A stretch of DNA of 64,000 bases from Pirellulales bacterium (GCA_036267355.1 DATAWG010000003.1:1-64000), one strand, 5' to 3'. Shown: positions 50,025 through 63,049, counted from the first letter of the stretch. A program made the numbers and translations. Notes: generated by a model from the letters alone, not told the origin.

Positions 50025-50594
50025 CTATGCGGTTTTGACGAGAACGTTGCACCCAACTGCCACACGACGATCTTCCAGGCCGAAGGCCCGCCGGATGTCG
50101 CCCAGCAGGCTGTCGATTTCACGATCGGCGGCGGTGTCCTGCGGGCCGGAGGATTTGCCGCGCGGGGATTCGTTCTTCGGGTTCCGCGCGTCGTGCTCGG
50201 CGTCGGTTGGATGCGAGAGCCGCAGCACCGTGTCGCCGCGGCGGATGCGGATGCGGAATTCATAGGGCCCAGTCTTCAGCAAATCGCCGTCGTGCAGCTC
50301 CGCTTTTTCCACGGGCCGGTCGTTCACCAGCACCTCGGGCGCGAAGCCGAGCCAACGCAAGCCGACCCCATCGGGATTCAAAAGCAGATAGCAATGCGCG
50401 GCGGGAAACTGCTCGGCCCCCAACATTAAATCCGAATCGGTCGCGCTGCCGATCAGAAATGCCGGCCGCACGATCGGCCGAATCCGCTGCCGCGCTCGGC
50501 CGCGGATGATCTCGAGCGTCGCCTGCGGAAGGCTCGACCTCGAATGCGGACCGGAAGGATCTTGTGAATTGTGCAACCGGTAGTTCCTCGACAT
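50025..50594 (-). CDS. FHA-domain-like protein
   Basis: 189 residues from ATG 50594, with GGGAG six bases upstream. Residues about 25-115 look like an FHA domain: ATLEIIRGRARQRIRPIV, FLIGSATDSDLML, AAHCYLLLNPDG, EVLVNDRPVEKAELHDGDLLKTG. The first conserved Arg (normally GR) is Ser here (IGSATDSD), so phosphothreonine binding may be weak. The C-terminus is polar with a helical end (IDSLLGDIRRAFGLE). It lies downstream of atpC on the same strand but 414 bases away, so it is unlikely to belong to that operon. Confidence 0.7.
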   Translation of the reverse strand: MSRNYRLHNSQDPSGPHSRSSLPQATLEIIRGRARQRIRPIVRPAFLIGSATDSDLMLGAEQFPAAHCYLLLNPDGVGLRWLGFAPEVLVNDRPVEKAELHDGDLLKTGPYEFRIRIRRGDTVLRLSHPTDAEHDARNPKNESPRGKSSGPQDTAADREIDSLLGDIRRAFGLEDRRVAVGCNVLVKTA

Positions 50595-51008
50595 GTCGGC
50601 TCCCGAAGATCGCTCGATCGCGGGCGGTTCTTCACGCCCGCCGCCGGAGCATCGCTTGCACTGGTTTCGGCAAGCGGCCGACGTAGCGGCCACTACGAAT
50701 CGCCGACCGGCAGCGGAATTCCGCCCGCGGAGTAGCGATCGGGTGAATTGGCCGAACTTTGAGCATTGACCGGATTAGAAGGGACGAAGCGGGTGGGGCA
50801 CTGGCACCAGCCGTGTGCCACTGGCAAGCGACGTCTGCCAGTGCGAGCACCGCACAGGCCCGAATTGCAAGAAAGCAACGCCGGTCGAGGGCGCCATACC
50901 ACTAGGGGGCCGCTCGTATGGCAAGCCAACTCGCGGTTCTCACGGGCAGACTGCGCTTGCCAGTGGCACACAGTCTCAAATGGCCATCGCATGTAGATGG
51001 CGCGCTCG
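50595..51008. other. Intergenic region after the atp operon
   Basis: It holds a wide family E pair: GTGTGCCACTGGCAAGCG at about 50814-50831 and GCGCTTGCCAGTGGCACAC at about 50953-50971, about 120 bases apart. No gene is seen. Confidence 0.7.
50812..50972. repeat. CACTGGC / GCCAGTGGCACAC repeat pair (family E)
   Basis: Inverted copies flank about 100 bases of unrelated sequence, giving a long potential hairpin, downstream of atpC. Confidence 0.8.
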
Positions 51009-51446
51009 CTAGTGCGAGGGCTGTTTGCCGAGGCGGTCGGCGATATGGATTTGGGCCCGGGCTTGCAGTTCTTCCCGGTCGCGGATCGCCATCATCTCGG
51101 GCGAATGGGCCACGCGGGCCCTGGCAGCCTCGAGCTGCTCGCGGGCCTTGTTCGCGTCGAGCTTGTCGGCCGGGATCGCCCGATTCGTGAGCACCGAGAC
51201 GAGATTATCGGCCACCTGCACGAACCCGCCGTCGAGGTAGTAGTGCTCCGTTTTCGAATCTTCGACGACGCGCAATTCGCCGTAGCCCAGCCGTCCAATG
51301 AATGGACTATGATCGGGGCCGACGCCGATTTCCCCGTCGAATAGCGGCAGCGCGACGAAGCGGGCGCTGGCGTCGAGCAGCGTCGCCTCGGGCGTTACCA
51401 CGCTGCAATGCAATTCCTTGCCGGCGGTTTTTCCGTGATCGGGCAT
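51009..51446 (-). CDS. atpC: ATP synthase F1 epsilon subunit
   Basis: 145 residues. Central-stalk subunit that couples and inhibits rotation. The beta-sandwich domain runs LHCSVVTPEATLLDASARFVAL and GEIGVGPDHSPFIGRLGYGEL. The C-terminal helices (LDANKAREQLEAARARVAHSP) follow. It is the last gene of the operon. The ATG directly follows a C-rich tract (CACCCTCACCC on the coding strand) and has no Shine-Dalgarno. Confidence 0.93.
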   Translation of the reverse strand: MPDHGKTAGKELHCSVVTPEATLLDASARFVALPLFDGEIGVGPDHSPFIGRLGYGELRVVEDSKTEHYYLDGGFVQVADNLVSVLTNRAIPADKLDANKAREQLEAARARVAHSPEMMAIRDREELQARAQIHIADRLGKQPSH

Positions 51447-51492
51447 GGGCTGGGCTGGGAAGGGCGAGGGTGAGGGTGAGGGTGAGGGGACC
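51447..51492. repeat. C-rich intercistronic tract (family G), atpD-atpC
   Basis: The minus strand reads TCCCCTCACCC with three CTCACCC units, then CCCAGCCCAGCCC, touching the atpC ATG. Confidence 0.85.
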
Positions 51493-51510
51493 GTGGGCGT
51501 GGCCAGGCGC

Positions 51511-54004
<2,494 letters not shown>

Positions 54005-54011
54005 GCGGAAG

Positions 54012-54044
54012 AAGGGTGAGGGTTAGGGTGAGGGGTCAGGACGC
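54012..54044. repeat. C-rich intercistronic tract (family G), atpA-atpG
   Basis: The minus strand reads CCCCTCACCCTAACCCTCACCC, ending about 11 bases before the atpG ATG. Confidence 0.85.
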
Positions 54045-54101
54045 GCAAGCGGACGGCATCGATCCGTTCTCCTATTTATCTTTCTCGTCTCCGCTGCCTT
54101 T

Positions 54102-56275
<2,174 letters not shown>

Positions 56276-56304
56276 GGAGGAAGGGTGGGGGTGAGGGTGC
56301 GGGA
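56276..56304. repeat. C-rich intercistronic tract (family G), atpF-atpH
   Basis: The minus strand reads CCCGCACCCTCACCCCC, then CACCCTTCCTCC, adjacent to the atpH GTG. Confidence 0.8.
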
Positions 56305-56991
56305 TCAGTTAGCGCTGGGGCCGTTGCGGGTGAATTGGCTTACGGCTTCTTGCACCAGCCGGGCGTGGTCGGATGGCTTGAGTTGGGCTTGCACGATTTT
56401 GCCGGCCAACCCGACCGCCATGTTCGTGCTCCGCTCGGACAATTCTTTGAGGGCTTGGTCCATCGCGGTGCGCACTTCGCGCTGGCCACGCTGTTGCTCG
56501 AGGTGGGCCGCTTCCTTGGCCTCGGCGATGATTTCCTGCTTGGTGGCTTCGGCATCGCGGCGGGCTTCTTCGAGCATCGCCCGCACTTCGTTGGCCGCAT
56601 TGGCCAGCTTCTTTTCATACTCGGCCAGATACTGCTTCGCTTCGTCGTAGGATCGCTGGGCGGCGGCGATATTGTCGGCGATGCCTTGCTCGCGCTTCTG
56701 CAACCCGGCAACGATCGGCCCCCAGGCGAATTTCGTCAAAATCAACAGCAGCACGATAAAGACGACGAACGTCCAAATCGCCATGTCGGTGCGGAACTCT
56801 TCCGGACCGGGCGTGGTCTTCGGCTCGACAGCTCCTTCGGCATCCTCCATCTTGCCGTCTTGCGCGGAAGCAGCGCCGGCCGGCTCGGCGGCGGCATGGG
56901 CCACGGGCGCACTCCAAGCGGTCGCGACGCCGACGAAAATGGCGGCGCAAACGGCAATCAGCCCAAACCGAAAATGATTGGCAGCAAACAC
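56305..56991 (-). CDS. atpF: ATP synthase Fo b subunit
   Basis: 228 residues from GTG 56991, which has GGGAG five bases upstream; TTG 57006 is the alternative. A signal-like N-terminus (RFGLIAVCAAIFVGVATAWS) precedes an Ala/Glu linker, so the protein may be processed. The membrane helix is TFVVFIVLLLILTKFAWGPI. Then a long charged coiled-coil stalk follows (IAAAQRSYDEAKQYLAEYEKKLANAA and on). Confidence 0.93.
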   Translation of the reverse strand: MFAANHFRFGLIAVCAAIFVGVATAWSAPVAHAAAEPAGAASAQDGKMEDAEGAVEPKTTPGPEEFRTDMAIWTFVVFIVLLLILTKFAWGPIVAGLQKREQGIADNIAAAQRSYDEAKQYLAEYEKKLANAANEVRAMLEEARRDAEATKQEIIAEAKEAAHLEQQRGQREVRTAMDQALKELSERSTNMAVGLAGKIVQAQLKPSDHARLVQEAVSQFTRNGPSAN

Positions 56992-57025
56992 GGTCGCTCC
57001 CGGCAAATGGTGCGAAAGAAGCTGG

Positions 57026-57334
57026 TTATTTCCACGGGTTCTGCGTCATGCAGATGTAGAGCGCGAAAAACGTATAACCTTCGATCAACGCCGCCGCGAT
57101 CAGCAAACCGGTGAAGATATTGCCCGCCACCTCCGGCTGCCGAGCCATGCTTTCCAAACCGCTGCCGGCAAGCTTTCCGATGCCGATTCCGGAGCCGATC
57201 GCGACAAGCCCAGCGCCGATGGCGCCGGTGAATACATACGAGGTGGTGTTTCCGCCGGGGCCCTGGGCCATCACTGGCGAAACAATCAACAGCAGGCCGA
57301 ACGCGATCAGCAGAATCTGAATGCACTTGGTCAC
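57026..57334 (-). CDS. atpE: ATP synthase Fo c subunit
   Basis: 102 residues from GTG 57334, with GGAG about nine bases upstream. It begins with a signal-like helix (LLIAFGLLLIVSPVMAQG) not found in E. coli. The two rotor-ring helices are GAGLVAIGSGIGIGKLAGSGLESMARQPE and GLLIAAALIEGYTFFALYI, the essential acid being the Glu of LIEGY. The sodium-ligand Gln (GIGQG in Na+ enzymes) is Ile here and the Glu is followed by GY instead of ST, so proton coupling is expected. Confidence 0.95.
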   Translation of the reverse strand: MTKCIQILLIAFGLLLIVSPVMAQGPGGNTTSYVFTGAIGAGLVAIGSGIGIGKLAGSGLESMARQPEVAGNIFTGLLIAAALIEGYTFFALYICMTQNPWK

Positions 57335-57406
57335 GGGAATGCTCTCCTTTTCAAAAACCGGTTTCAACTGTGGGCTTTTCGATAAATATGGGCGGCTCGG
57401 AAATTC

Positions 57407-57470
57407 GAACCCAGGGAAGGCCGCCGGCACACGCTCAAACAGCTCGTGGGCGGCCTTCCCTGGGCTTGGG
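57407..57470. repeat. Palindromic repeat family A, copy 6
   Basis: AACCCAGGGAAGGCCGCC faces GGCGGCCTTCCCTGGGCTTGG, with 25-30 bases between, inside the atp operon between atpB and atpE. Confidence 0.92.
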
Positions 57471-57487
57471 GCCGCCGAAAAAAGTCG

Positions 57488-58423
57488 CTAATGCTTGTGA
57501 ATCGATGCGCCGATAAACAATGCCGACAAAAACACGAACACATACGCCTGCAAGAACGCCACGAATAGCTCAAGGCAGCTCAACAACACCGATCCAATGA
57601 TCGCAATCACGGTGACCGTGCCCCACTGAAACGAACTGGCCGCAGCGCCCGCGGCGATCAAGCCAAGAATCCCCAGCAACACCAAGTGGCCGGCGACCAT
57701 ATTGGCCAACAAACGCACGCCGAGCACCGCATGGCGGATCAGCGTGCCCAAAATCTCCAAAACAAAGATCAGCGGCCAAATGATGATCAGAATCGGCCAG
57801 GGCATCTCCATGTGCGGAACGAAGTGCGTGAGCCAACCGATGGGGCCAAGCTTGTAGACGCCCATCAGCACCCCGGTTGCTAACGTCACCACCGCCAACG
57901 CGAGCGTGACACTGGCCGAACCAGTCGGCGAACCCGCCCACGGGACAAGCCCCATCAAATTGCAGCCGAGAATGAAAAAAAACAGTGTCCATAGCAGCGG
58001 CACGAACCGATCCGCATCGTGTTCGCCGATCGAGGGCCGAGCCACTTCGTCGCGCAAATAGACCAAAAACGCTTCGAGCAAGTTCCAAATCGTGCCGCGC
58101 GGCCGATCGCCGTTGCGAGCTCGCGACGCCAGCCTTGTGAACACGAAAACGAGTACCACGGCGACGAATAGCTCGATCACCATGAATTTCGAAACACAAA
58201 GTCCGCTGCCCGGCTGATAGAGGGTTCGCGGCGTGCCGAAGAATTGCGGGATGAGCACCTTGCCCGCCATGGCATCGTTGAACTGATGGACGTTCACGAT
58301 TTCCGGGTGTTCGGCCCGGACGTATTCTGGAACCTCGGATAGCTTCGTCCAATGATGATGCCAAAGGCTTTTTGGCACCTGAAAGAAATAGCCGTCCTTG
58401 ATGTGCAGCAGCGGCTCAGCCAT
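57488..58423 (-). CDS. atpB: ATP synthase Fo a subunit
   Basis: 311 residues. It forms the proton half-channels. The long N-terminal extramembrane part (HIKDGYFFQVPKSLWHHHW) precedes five to six helices. The essential arginine is in LGVRLLANMVAGHLVLLG. The late helix ELFVAFLQAYVFVFLSALFIGASIH is conserved. GGGAG is about eight bases upstream. It overlaps the end of the atpI-like gene by eight bases. Confidence 0.96.
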   Translation of the reverse strand: MAEPLLHIKDGYFFQVPKSLWHHHWTKLSEVPEYVRAEHPEIVNVHQFNDAMAGKVLIPQFFGTPRTLYQPGSGLCVSKFMVIELFVAVVLVFVFTRLASRARNGDRPRGTIWNLLEAFLVYLRDEVARPSIGEHDADRFVPLLWTLFFFILGCNLMGLVPWAGSPTGSASVTLALAVVTLATGVLMGVYKLGPIGWLTHFVPHMEMPWPILIIIWPLIFVLEILGTLIRHAVLGVRLLANMVAGHLVLLGILGLIAAGAAASSFQWGTVTVIAIIGSVLLSCLELFVAFLQAYVFVFLSALFIGASIHKH

Positions 58424-58895
58424 GCGTCGCGCTCCCTTCGGCCGGGGCCGATCGGGCGCAAACCGCTTGCGGGGCCGTTCGCATCAAGGCCACCGAGAGA
58501 CACGTCTCGATCGCCAGCGTTACCAGGTAGAACACGACCAACTGGCCGGCCAAACCGGCTTCGGCAAGCCGTCCGCCCTGCATCGTCGCCGCGGCGATGA
58601 TCCCCAATGGAATCGTCATCCGCACGAGCATGCCGAGCATCGCGCCGGCCATCGGCGAACCACGCATCCGCAGCACGTGCAGCAACACGAGCGACACCAT
58701 TGCCCCGATCCAGCAGATTGCTGCCGCCAGGGCGCTGACGGCCCAAGTCGAGCGGTCGGCGAGATTCGTCGTCACGATCGCATCGACCATCCAGGCGGCG
58801 GCGAGCAGCCCGCTCAAAATCGCGCACGCCCCGGCGAGGCCAAACGCTCGGCTTCGGCTCGCAGGCGGCTTTATAACTGGCAGCGGGTCACTCAC
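58416..58895 (-). CDS. AtpI-like four-helix membrane protein
   Basis: 159 residues from GTG 58895, with AAGGA nine bases upstream. Four hydrophobic segments (FGLAGACAILSGLLAAAWMVD, VSALAAAICWIGAMVSLVLL, MLGMLVRMTIPLGIIAAAT, LVVFYLVTLAIETCLSVAL) fit the AtpI-type helper, which assists assembly of the c ring. Sequence is weakly conserved, so the name rests mainly on location between atpZ and atpB and on topology. Confidence 0.7.
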   Translation of the reverse strand: MSDPLPVIKPPASRSRAFGLAGACAILSGLLAAAWMVDAIVTTNLADRSTWAVSALAAAICWIGAMVSLVLLHVLRMRGSPMAGAMLGMLVRMTIPLGIIAAATMQGGRLAEAGLAGQLVVFYLVTLAIETCLSVALMRTAPQAVCARSAPAEGSATHG

Positions 58896-58920
58896 GCGTC
58901 GAATTCCTTCGGTAATCTTC

Positions 58921-59214
58921 TCAGTGTTCTTTTGGGTGTTCGTCCCCGGATCGGTCCGTTTCGCCGGGGGGCGATTTTCGCGTCGGACTGGTCTTCTTGC
59001 GATCCGCGGCCGTCATGGCCAATAGATGGACAATCCCGATCCCGATGCCTACCGCAAATCCGAGCAGGGCGAACAACGGTTTGACATGCAACCGGTCGTC
59101 GAGCCAGATCCCGCCCAGCCCAAACACCACCATCTCAATGCCGACCACGGTCAGCCGAGCGACCCATTCCGCCGCCATGCCGATTGGCGAGGAGTCGTTT
59201 GGCTTCGGTGGCAC
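58921..59214 (-). CDS. AtpZ-like two-helix protein
   Basis: 97 residues from GTG 59214; ATG 59178 would shorten it by 12. Two helices with a Gly-rich pattern, GIEMVVFGLGGIWLDDRLHVKPLFALLGFAVGIGIGIVHLL, match AtpZ/Fo subunit-1-type proteins (LD at the turn, P after it). The C-terminus is Lys/Glu/Ser-rich. It opens the operon, about 155 bases after the inferred promoter. Confidence 0.75.
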   Translation of the reverse strand: MPPKPNDSSPIGMAAEWVARLTVVGIEMVVFGLGGIWLDDRLHVKPLFALLGFAVGIGIGIVHLLAMTAADRKKTSPTRKSPPGETDRSGDEHPKEH

Positions 59215-59376
59215 GGCTCACCGCTGCGGGTGGAATCGGATGTGCGTCGACCGCTTGATTGGTGTGCGGCTCTTTTGCAGAGGAGGGAGCCGCGCACGAA
59301 GAAAGCGGAATGATCGCTGCCCCGTCCAAGGCGCGAAAAGTAGGTGCCGCTCAAGTGTTAAACCAAGGTGGGGCTC

Positions 59377-59405
59377 AATCTAACGGACGATTTTGGCGCC
59401 GTCAA
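59377..59405 (-). promoter_or_regulatory. Inferred sigma-70-type promoter of the atp operon
   Basis: On the minus strand TTGACG (59405-59400) and TAGATT (59382-59377) stand 17 bases apart. That is five and four matches to the -35 and -10 consensus. Transcription would start near 59370, giving a leader of about 155 bases. Confidence 0.45.
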
Positions 59406-59420
59406 CGAGTCGCCGCCGGA

Positions 59421-59442
59421 ATTTGTGATTTTTTTCACAAAT
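59421..59442. promoter_or_regulatory. CRP/FNR-type operator, perfect palindrome
   Basis: TGTGA (59424-59428), six T, TCACA (59435-59439), extended by ATT/AAT to 8-base perfect arms. The spacing and core are those of the CRP consensus. The centre lies about 61.5 bases upstream of the inferred atp start of transcription, the classical class I activator position. Confidence 0.55.
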
Positions 59443-59807
59443 CAGTATTCGTTGATGAATCAGAATTTTCTCCTGCGACGCAACTTTCGCCCCCCCAATG
59501 TTTTGGAACTCCAGAACCACGCCTGCCCGCAATCCGTCGCCCCGCCGAAAGTTGCGTTTTGCAAGGCAAATGGTTAGACTGGACCGAGTGGGTGGTAGAG
59601 GCGGACCCAAACGCCTACGGACTACCCCCAAGCGGGGGCGCGGGCGTTCGACAATCCCAACGAGAACACTCTCCTCGGCATGGATGCTTTGAGGACGGTC
59701 AATCGCGTAACTCAATCCCACAGTCAGGGACGACTCCCGAAGCGAAACGTTGCCTGCGCCCCCCCTTCCCGGTGGCCACGCGGGCACAGCGGAGGAAGCC
59801 CTGATTT
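59443..59807. other. Intergenic region before the DUF4912 gene
   Basis: No gene is credible. The stretch at 59443-59480 is unusually AT-rich for this window. The open frame 59259-59804 crosses the operator and has no protein-like character. Confidence 0.5.
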
Positions 59808-61244
59808 ATGACCGCTACCACCCTGCGAAGCTACACGCTCAAAGACCTCGGCCAACTGGCCAAACGACGTGGAGTCAACGGCTGGCACTCCATGCGCAAA
59901 GACCAGTTGGTCACGGCCATCTTGCGGGTTAAGAAACCGAAGCCGGTCGCCAAGGCGGCGCCGGTCAAGAAGACATCTGCTTCTGTCCGCGGGATCGCGG
60001 CGGCAAAGAGCGCTGCTCAAAGCCGCAACGGAGCTCGAGTTCGTGTCGCAGGCTCGTCACGAGCGGCGGCTGTATCCCGCAGCGGCACATTGGCCCATGT
60101 CGGTGCCGCACGCCGCAACGGTGTGGCTGTTCATAATGGCGTTGCCAAGCGCGGTGGCGTCGCGGGGCGCAGTAGCGTCGCGGGGCGCGGTAGCGTCGCC
60201 AAGCGTAACGGCGTCGCGGGGCGCAACGGGGCAACGGTCAACGGCCGGTCGTCGGCCAGCCATTCCGCAGCGAGCCATTCCGCAGCGAGCCATTCCGCAG
60301 CGAGCCACGCAGCAGCCCTGCGGCGCGACACTTCGCGGCGGCTTGCCGAACGGGCACAAGTCGCTCATCGAATCGAGCAAGCCAAGCTCCGCCTGAGCCG
60401 ATCGAAGAATCTGGCCTTCGAGCAAGCCCAAGGCAAGGCGGCAGCGCCGACCAAAGATCGGCTGGTGGTCATGGTGCGGGGGCCGTTCTGGCTGCATGCC
60501 TATTGGGAGCTCACGCCGCAAGGAATCGTTCGAGCCCAGGCCGCATTGGGGCAAGAATGGCACGGGGCCCAGCCGATGCTGCGGGTTTTGGTTGTAACCT
60601 CGGGAACGGCAACGACCACGTCGGAGCGCGTGCTGCGCGAGATTCCGATCCACGGCGGTGTGCAGAACTGGTATGTCGATGTGCAATCGCCGCCGCGAAC
60701 GTATCGGCTCGAAATCGGCTATTTGACCGCCAGCGGAAAGTTCCACTCGTTGGCCCGCAGCAATGTCGTGAGCACGCCTGCCGGCGCCGCCACCGACACG
60801 CTCGATGCGCATTGGGACGACGTTTTGGGAGATTGCGACAAGGTTTATGCCATGAGCGGCGGTTTCGCTAGCGAAGGATCTACCGAATTGCAAGAGTTGT
60901 TCGAGGAACGGCTGCACCGTCCGATGGGCAATGGCAATGGCAATCAGTTTGGCGCCGGTGCGGAATGCCTTGCCCCGCGGATGAAAGAGTTGCGGTTCCA
61001 AGTCGATGCAGAAATGGTGATCCACGGCACGACGCAAGCCGATGCCCGGGTAACGCTGCAAGGCGAGCCGCTGAAATTGCGTGCCGATGGCAGCTTTTCC
61101 GTTCGGGTCGATCTGCCCAATCGCCGGCAAGTGATTCCCTTGGTGGCTAGCACCAAAGACGGCGCTGAACAGCGAACGATCGTTCTGGCCGTCGAGCGAA
61201 ATACGAAAGTGATGGAACCGCTGACGCGCGATTCCGGCGACTAG
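59808..61244 (+). CDS. DUF4912-type protein with SAP-like head and Arg/Ala repeat region
   Basis: 478 residues. Residues 1-45 (YTLKDLGQLAKRRGVNGWHSMRKDQLVTAIL) look like a Rho-N or SAP-type helix-extended-loop-helix nucleic-acid-binding head. Residues about 50-200 are low complexity and basic: GVAKRNG and GVAGRxS units, then four ASHSA units. Residues about 220-340 match the DUF4912 pattern (VVMVRGPFWLHAYWELT, VQNWYVDVQSPPRTYRLEIGYL). The C-terminal 80 residues resemble an Ig-like strand set (MVIHGTTQADARVTLQGEPLKL). Function unknown; DNA or RNA binding through the head is inference. Confidence 0.75.
   Translation: MTATTLRSYTLKDLGQLAKRRGVNGWHSMRKDQLVTAILRVKKPKPVAKAAPVKKTSASVRGIAAAKSAAQSRNGARVRVAGSSRAAAVSRSGTLAHVGAARRNGVAVHNGVAKRGGVAGRSSVAGRGSVAKRNGVAGRNGATVNGRSSASHSAASHSAASHSAASHAAALRRDTSRRLAERAQVAHRIEQAKLRLSRSKNLAFEQAQGKAAAPTKDRLVVMVRGPFWLHAYWELTPQGIVRAQAALGQEWHGAQPMLRVLVVTSGTATTTSERVLREIPIHGGVQNWYVDVQSPPRTYRLEIGYLTASGKFHSLARSNVVSTPAGAATDTLDAHWDDVLGDCDKVYAMSGGFASEGSTELQELFEERLHRPMGNGNGNQFGAGAECLAPRMKELRFQVDAEMVIHGTTQADARVTLQGEPLKLRADGSFSVRVDLPNRRQVIPLVASTKDGAEQRTIVLAVERNTKVMEPLTRDSGD
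60255..60312. repeat. 15-base tandem repeat inside the DUF4912 gene
   Basis: Near-identical units of AGCCATTCCGCAGCG coding for SHSAA, about four copies. They follow GCGTCGCGGGGCGC-type units at about 60148-60225. Confidence 0.88.
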
Positions 61245-61253
61245 GCCACCATC

Positions 61254-61390
61254 GACGAATGCCTAAGGACGAAATGCCTCAAGGATGACGAATGACAAAG
61301 GCCTAATGGCAGTTGTGGGCCACGTGTTGGCTCCTTCCCATTCGTGCTTCGTCATTCTTTAGACATCGTCATTCGTGCTTCGTCATTTCT
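61254..61390. repeat. ATTCGTCATTC / GAATGACGAAT repeat region
   Basis: GACGAAATGCC and GATGACGAATGAC on the left face CATTCGTGCTTCGTCATTC twice on the right. AT-richer than the surroundings. Confidence 0.75.
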
Positions 61391-61472
61391 CGCCGGCCGT
61401 TGGGCACGAAAGCTGCTCTAGTTGAGCCGTTGGCCAATTCATCGTTCGTTCTCCGCACAGGAGGTGGGTTTC

Positions 61473-61838
61473 ATGGCAAATCATACCCGGTCGGCCCATG
61501 CCGATCCGCTCAAGCGCCGTCTCCATTGGCCGTTTCTCAATGCCCAGGCGGTATTGGGTGTGCCGCTCGTGTTTCAGGACGACGAGCATGCCGACACCTT
61601 TACCGACTATTTTGCCGCGGCCATCGACGAACTCGATAAGGTTCTTGCCGCTTCCGGCGCGGCTCCGGCCGGCGCGATCCGCCAATGGATGATGCAACTC
61701 ACGCCGGAGCAACAGCAGCATTTGATTCTCGGCCTCTATTCTGGTCCGGTGCCTGATTTCATCGCTTCGGCCGGCAAGGTGCTCGAATCACACAAGACGC
61801 ACTATGGCGAAAAGGAGCCGCCGACCGAAGGGCGCTGA
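61473..61838 (+). CDS. Small protein of unknown function
   Basis: 121 residues. An excellent ribosome site, AGGAGGTG, stands eight bases before ATG 61473. The sequence is mostly helical with an acidic middle (FQDDEHADTFTDYFAAAIDELDKVLA) and QLTPEQQQHLILGLYSGPVPDFI. No signal peptide, membrane helix or Cys motif. No family recognised. It stands between two repeat regions. Confidence 0.6.
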   Translation: MANHTRSAHADPLKRRLHWPFLNAQAVLGVPLVFQDDEHADTFTDYFAAAIDELDKVLAASGAAPAGAIRQWMMQLTPEQQQHLILGLYSGPVPDFIASAGKVLESHKTHYGEKEPPTEGR

Positions 61839-61846
61839 GCAGAAAA

Positions 61847-61898
61847 CCCATCAGGCTTGAGAGAGCCCATCAGGCTTGAGAGAGCCCATGGCTTGAGA
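61847..61898. repeat. 19-base direct tandem repeat
   Basis: CCCATCAGGCTTGAGAGAG occurs twice in a row, with a third partial copy (CCCATGGCTTGAGA). It follows a stop codon by a few bases. Confidence 0.9.
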
Positions 61899-62071
61899 AA
61901 TGTTCTGTCGCGGCGGCGGCCGATCGCAGTTGCGTTCGTGGCGCGCCGCAGCCCGCCAATCGAATATCGTTTCGTTTGCGGACGACGGTCAACAAACGGC
62001 ACACGAAAGCCAACTCGCGCAGAGGCGCGGATCCGCGGAGAGACCAGTGGATCGAAGTGGCGAAGACACAT

Positions 62072-62093
62072 TAGCCCGCAGCGCAAGCAAGGA
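62072..62093. repeat. AGCCCGCAGCGCAAGCAAGG repeat (family C)
   Basis: A half copy next to the end of the minus-strand methyltransferase gene. Confidence 0.75.
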
Positions 62094-62122
62094 AGAAAGA
62101 AAAACCGCTTGGAATTGCGGCG

Positions 62123-62821
62123 TTATTTCCGCATGCTCCACGTCCAATGCCGATCACTCGTGGCCTGTACGGTTGCGGACGGACACTCCAGTGTTTCGAC
62201 AAGCATGCGAATTTCCTCCAGGCTGAGCGCGGCACGGAGCGATGCATCGAACAAGGCTCGTTGGCGTTCGTTGGCTCCGGCGGCATACGTCTCGACCAAA
62301 TAGCCGACCGTTGCGTCGTCGGCCGGGCGGAGCAAATCGCGCACGAAAACCAACCCGCCGCGGCGAACCACGCGCAGCGCCTCAGCCAGCACGCTGCGCG
62401 GCTCGGGAATATGATGCACGATGCTGTTGGAAATCACGGCGGCAAACGAGCCGTCGGCATACGGCAGCCGCTTGCCATCGACGCGCTCGAGCCGAATCCG
62501 AGTCTGCATCCCGGCCCGATCGACATTTGCCCGGCCCAATTTCAGCATCTCTTCAGCCAGATCGATGGCCACGACCTGCACGCCGCGGTTCCGCCGACAA
62601 AGCTCGACCGGAATCAGCGCCGTGCCGGTGCCGAGATCGAGCATCTCTGTTGCCGCGGCGCTCGGAGCTCCGGCCAAAGAGAGGAACAGCCCCGCGTTTG
62701 CCGCCGCTTGCAAAAGATCCTCGACGAACGCGCGATTCACGGTCGAATGGTCCATCGAGTCGTAATCGCGCGCTTCCTCGGCCGAATCCATCACCTCCGG
62801 TTCAAGAATGCGAGCAAGCAT
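62123..62821 (-). CDS. Class I SAM-dependent methyltransferase
   Basis: 232 residues from ATG 62821 (MLARILEPEVMDSAEEARDYDSMDHS). An open extension to 63022 has no protein character. Motif I is EMLDLGTGTALIPVEL (about residues 60-75), motif II VVAIDLAEEML, then DGKRLPYADGSFAAVISNSIVHHIPEP and the post-motif RVVRRGGLVFVRDLLRP. The MDSAEEARDYD lead is a form I recall from planctomycete and cyanobacterial homologues; substrate unknown. No clear ribosome site. Confidence 0.85.
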   Translation of the reverse strand: MLARILEPEVMDSAEEARDYDSMDHSTVNRAFVEDLLQAAANAGLFLSLAGAPSAAATEMLDLGTGTALIPVELCRRNRGVQVVAIDLAEEMLKLGRANVDRAGMQTRIRLERVDGKRLPYADGSFAAVISNSIVHHIPEPRSVLAEALRVVRRGGLVFVRDLLRPADDATVGYLVETYAAGANERQRALFDASLRAALSLEEIRMLVETLECPSATVQATSDRHWTWSMRK

Positions 62822-63049
62822 GGCAAACTTAATCGTCGCTGTCGTTGATTGTCGCCGAACGAGGCCATCGATCGCGGCGCCGATCGGCGCACCTTGCCGA
62901 TCGAGCCGTCTCAGGCCCACCAACCGCTGCAATGCCGCGAACGCGAAATGGAATTCTGATTTTCGGCAATTTACCGCTGGCACAATTCTTGAAGAAACTT
63001 TGCCGAGGTCGTCCTCGTCCAATCCCTCCGCACAACCGCCGCCTTCGCT

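Noticed and set aside
57026-57334. Sodium-coupled ATP synthase
   Set aside because: The c subunit has Ile where Na+ enzymes have Gln, and GY instead of ST after the key Glu.
59259-59804. Possible 181-residue gene before the DUF4912 gene
   Set aside because: No motif, crosses the operator and AT-rich stretch, and is composed of unrelated low-conservation residues.
61857-62303. Possible 148-residue gene after the small 121-residue protein
   Set aside because: It is made from a tandem repeat, a family C repeat and the antisense of the methyltransferase gene.
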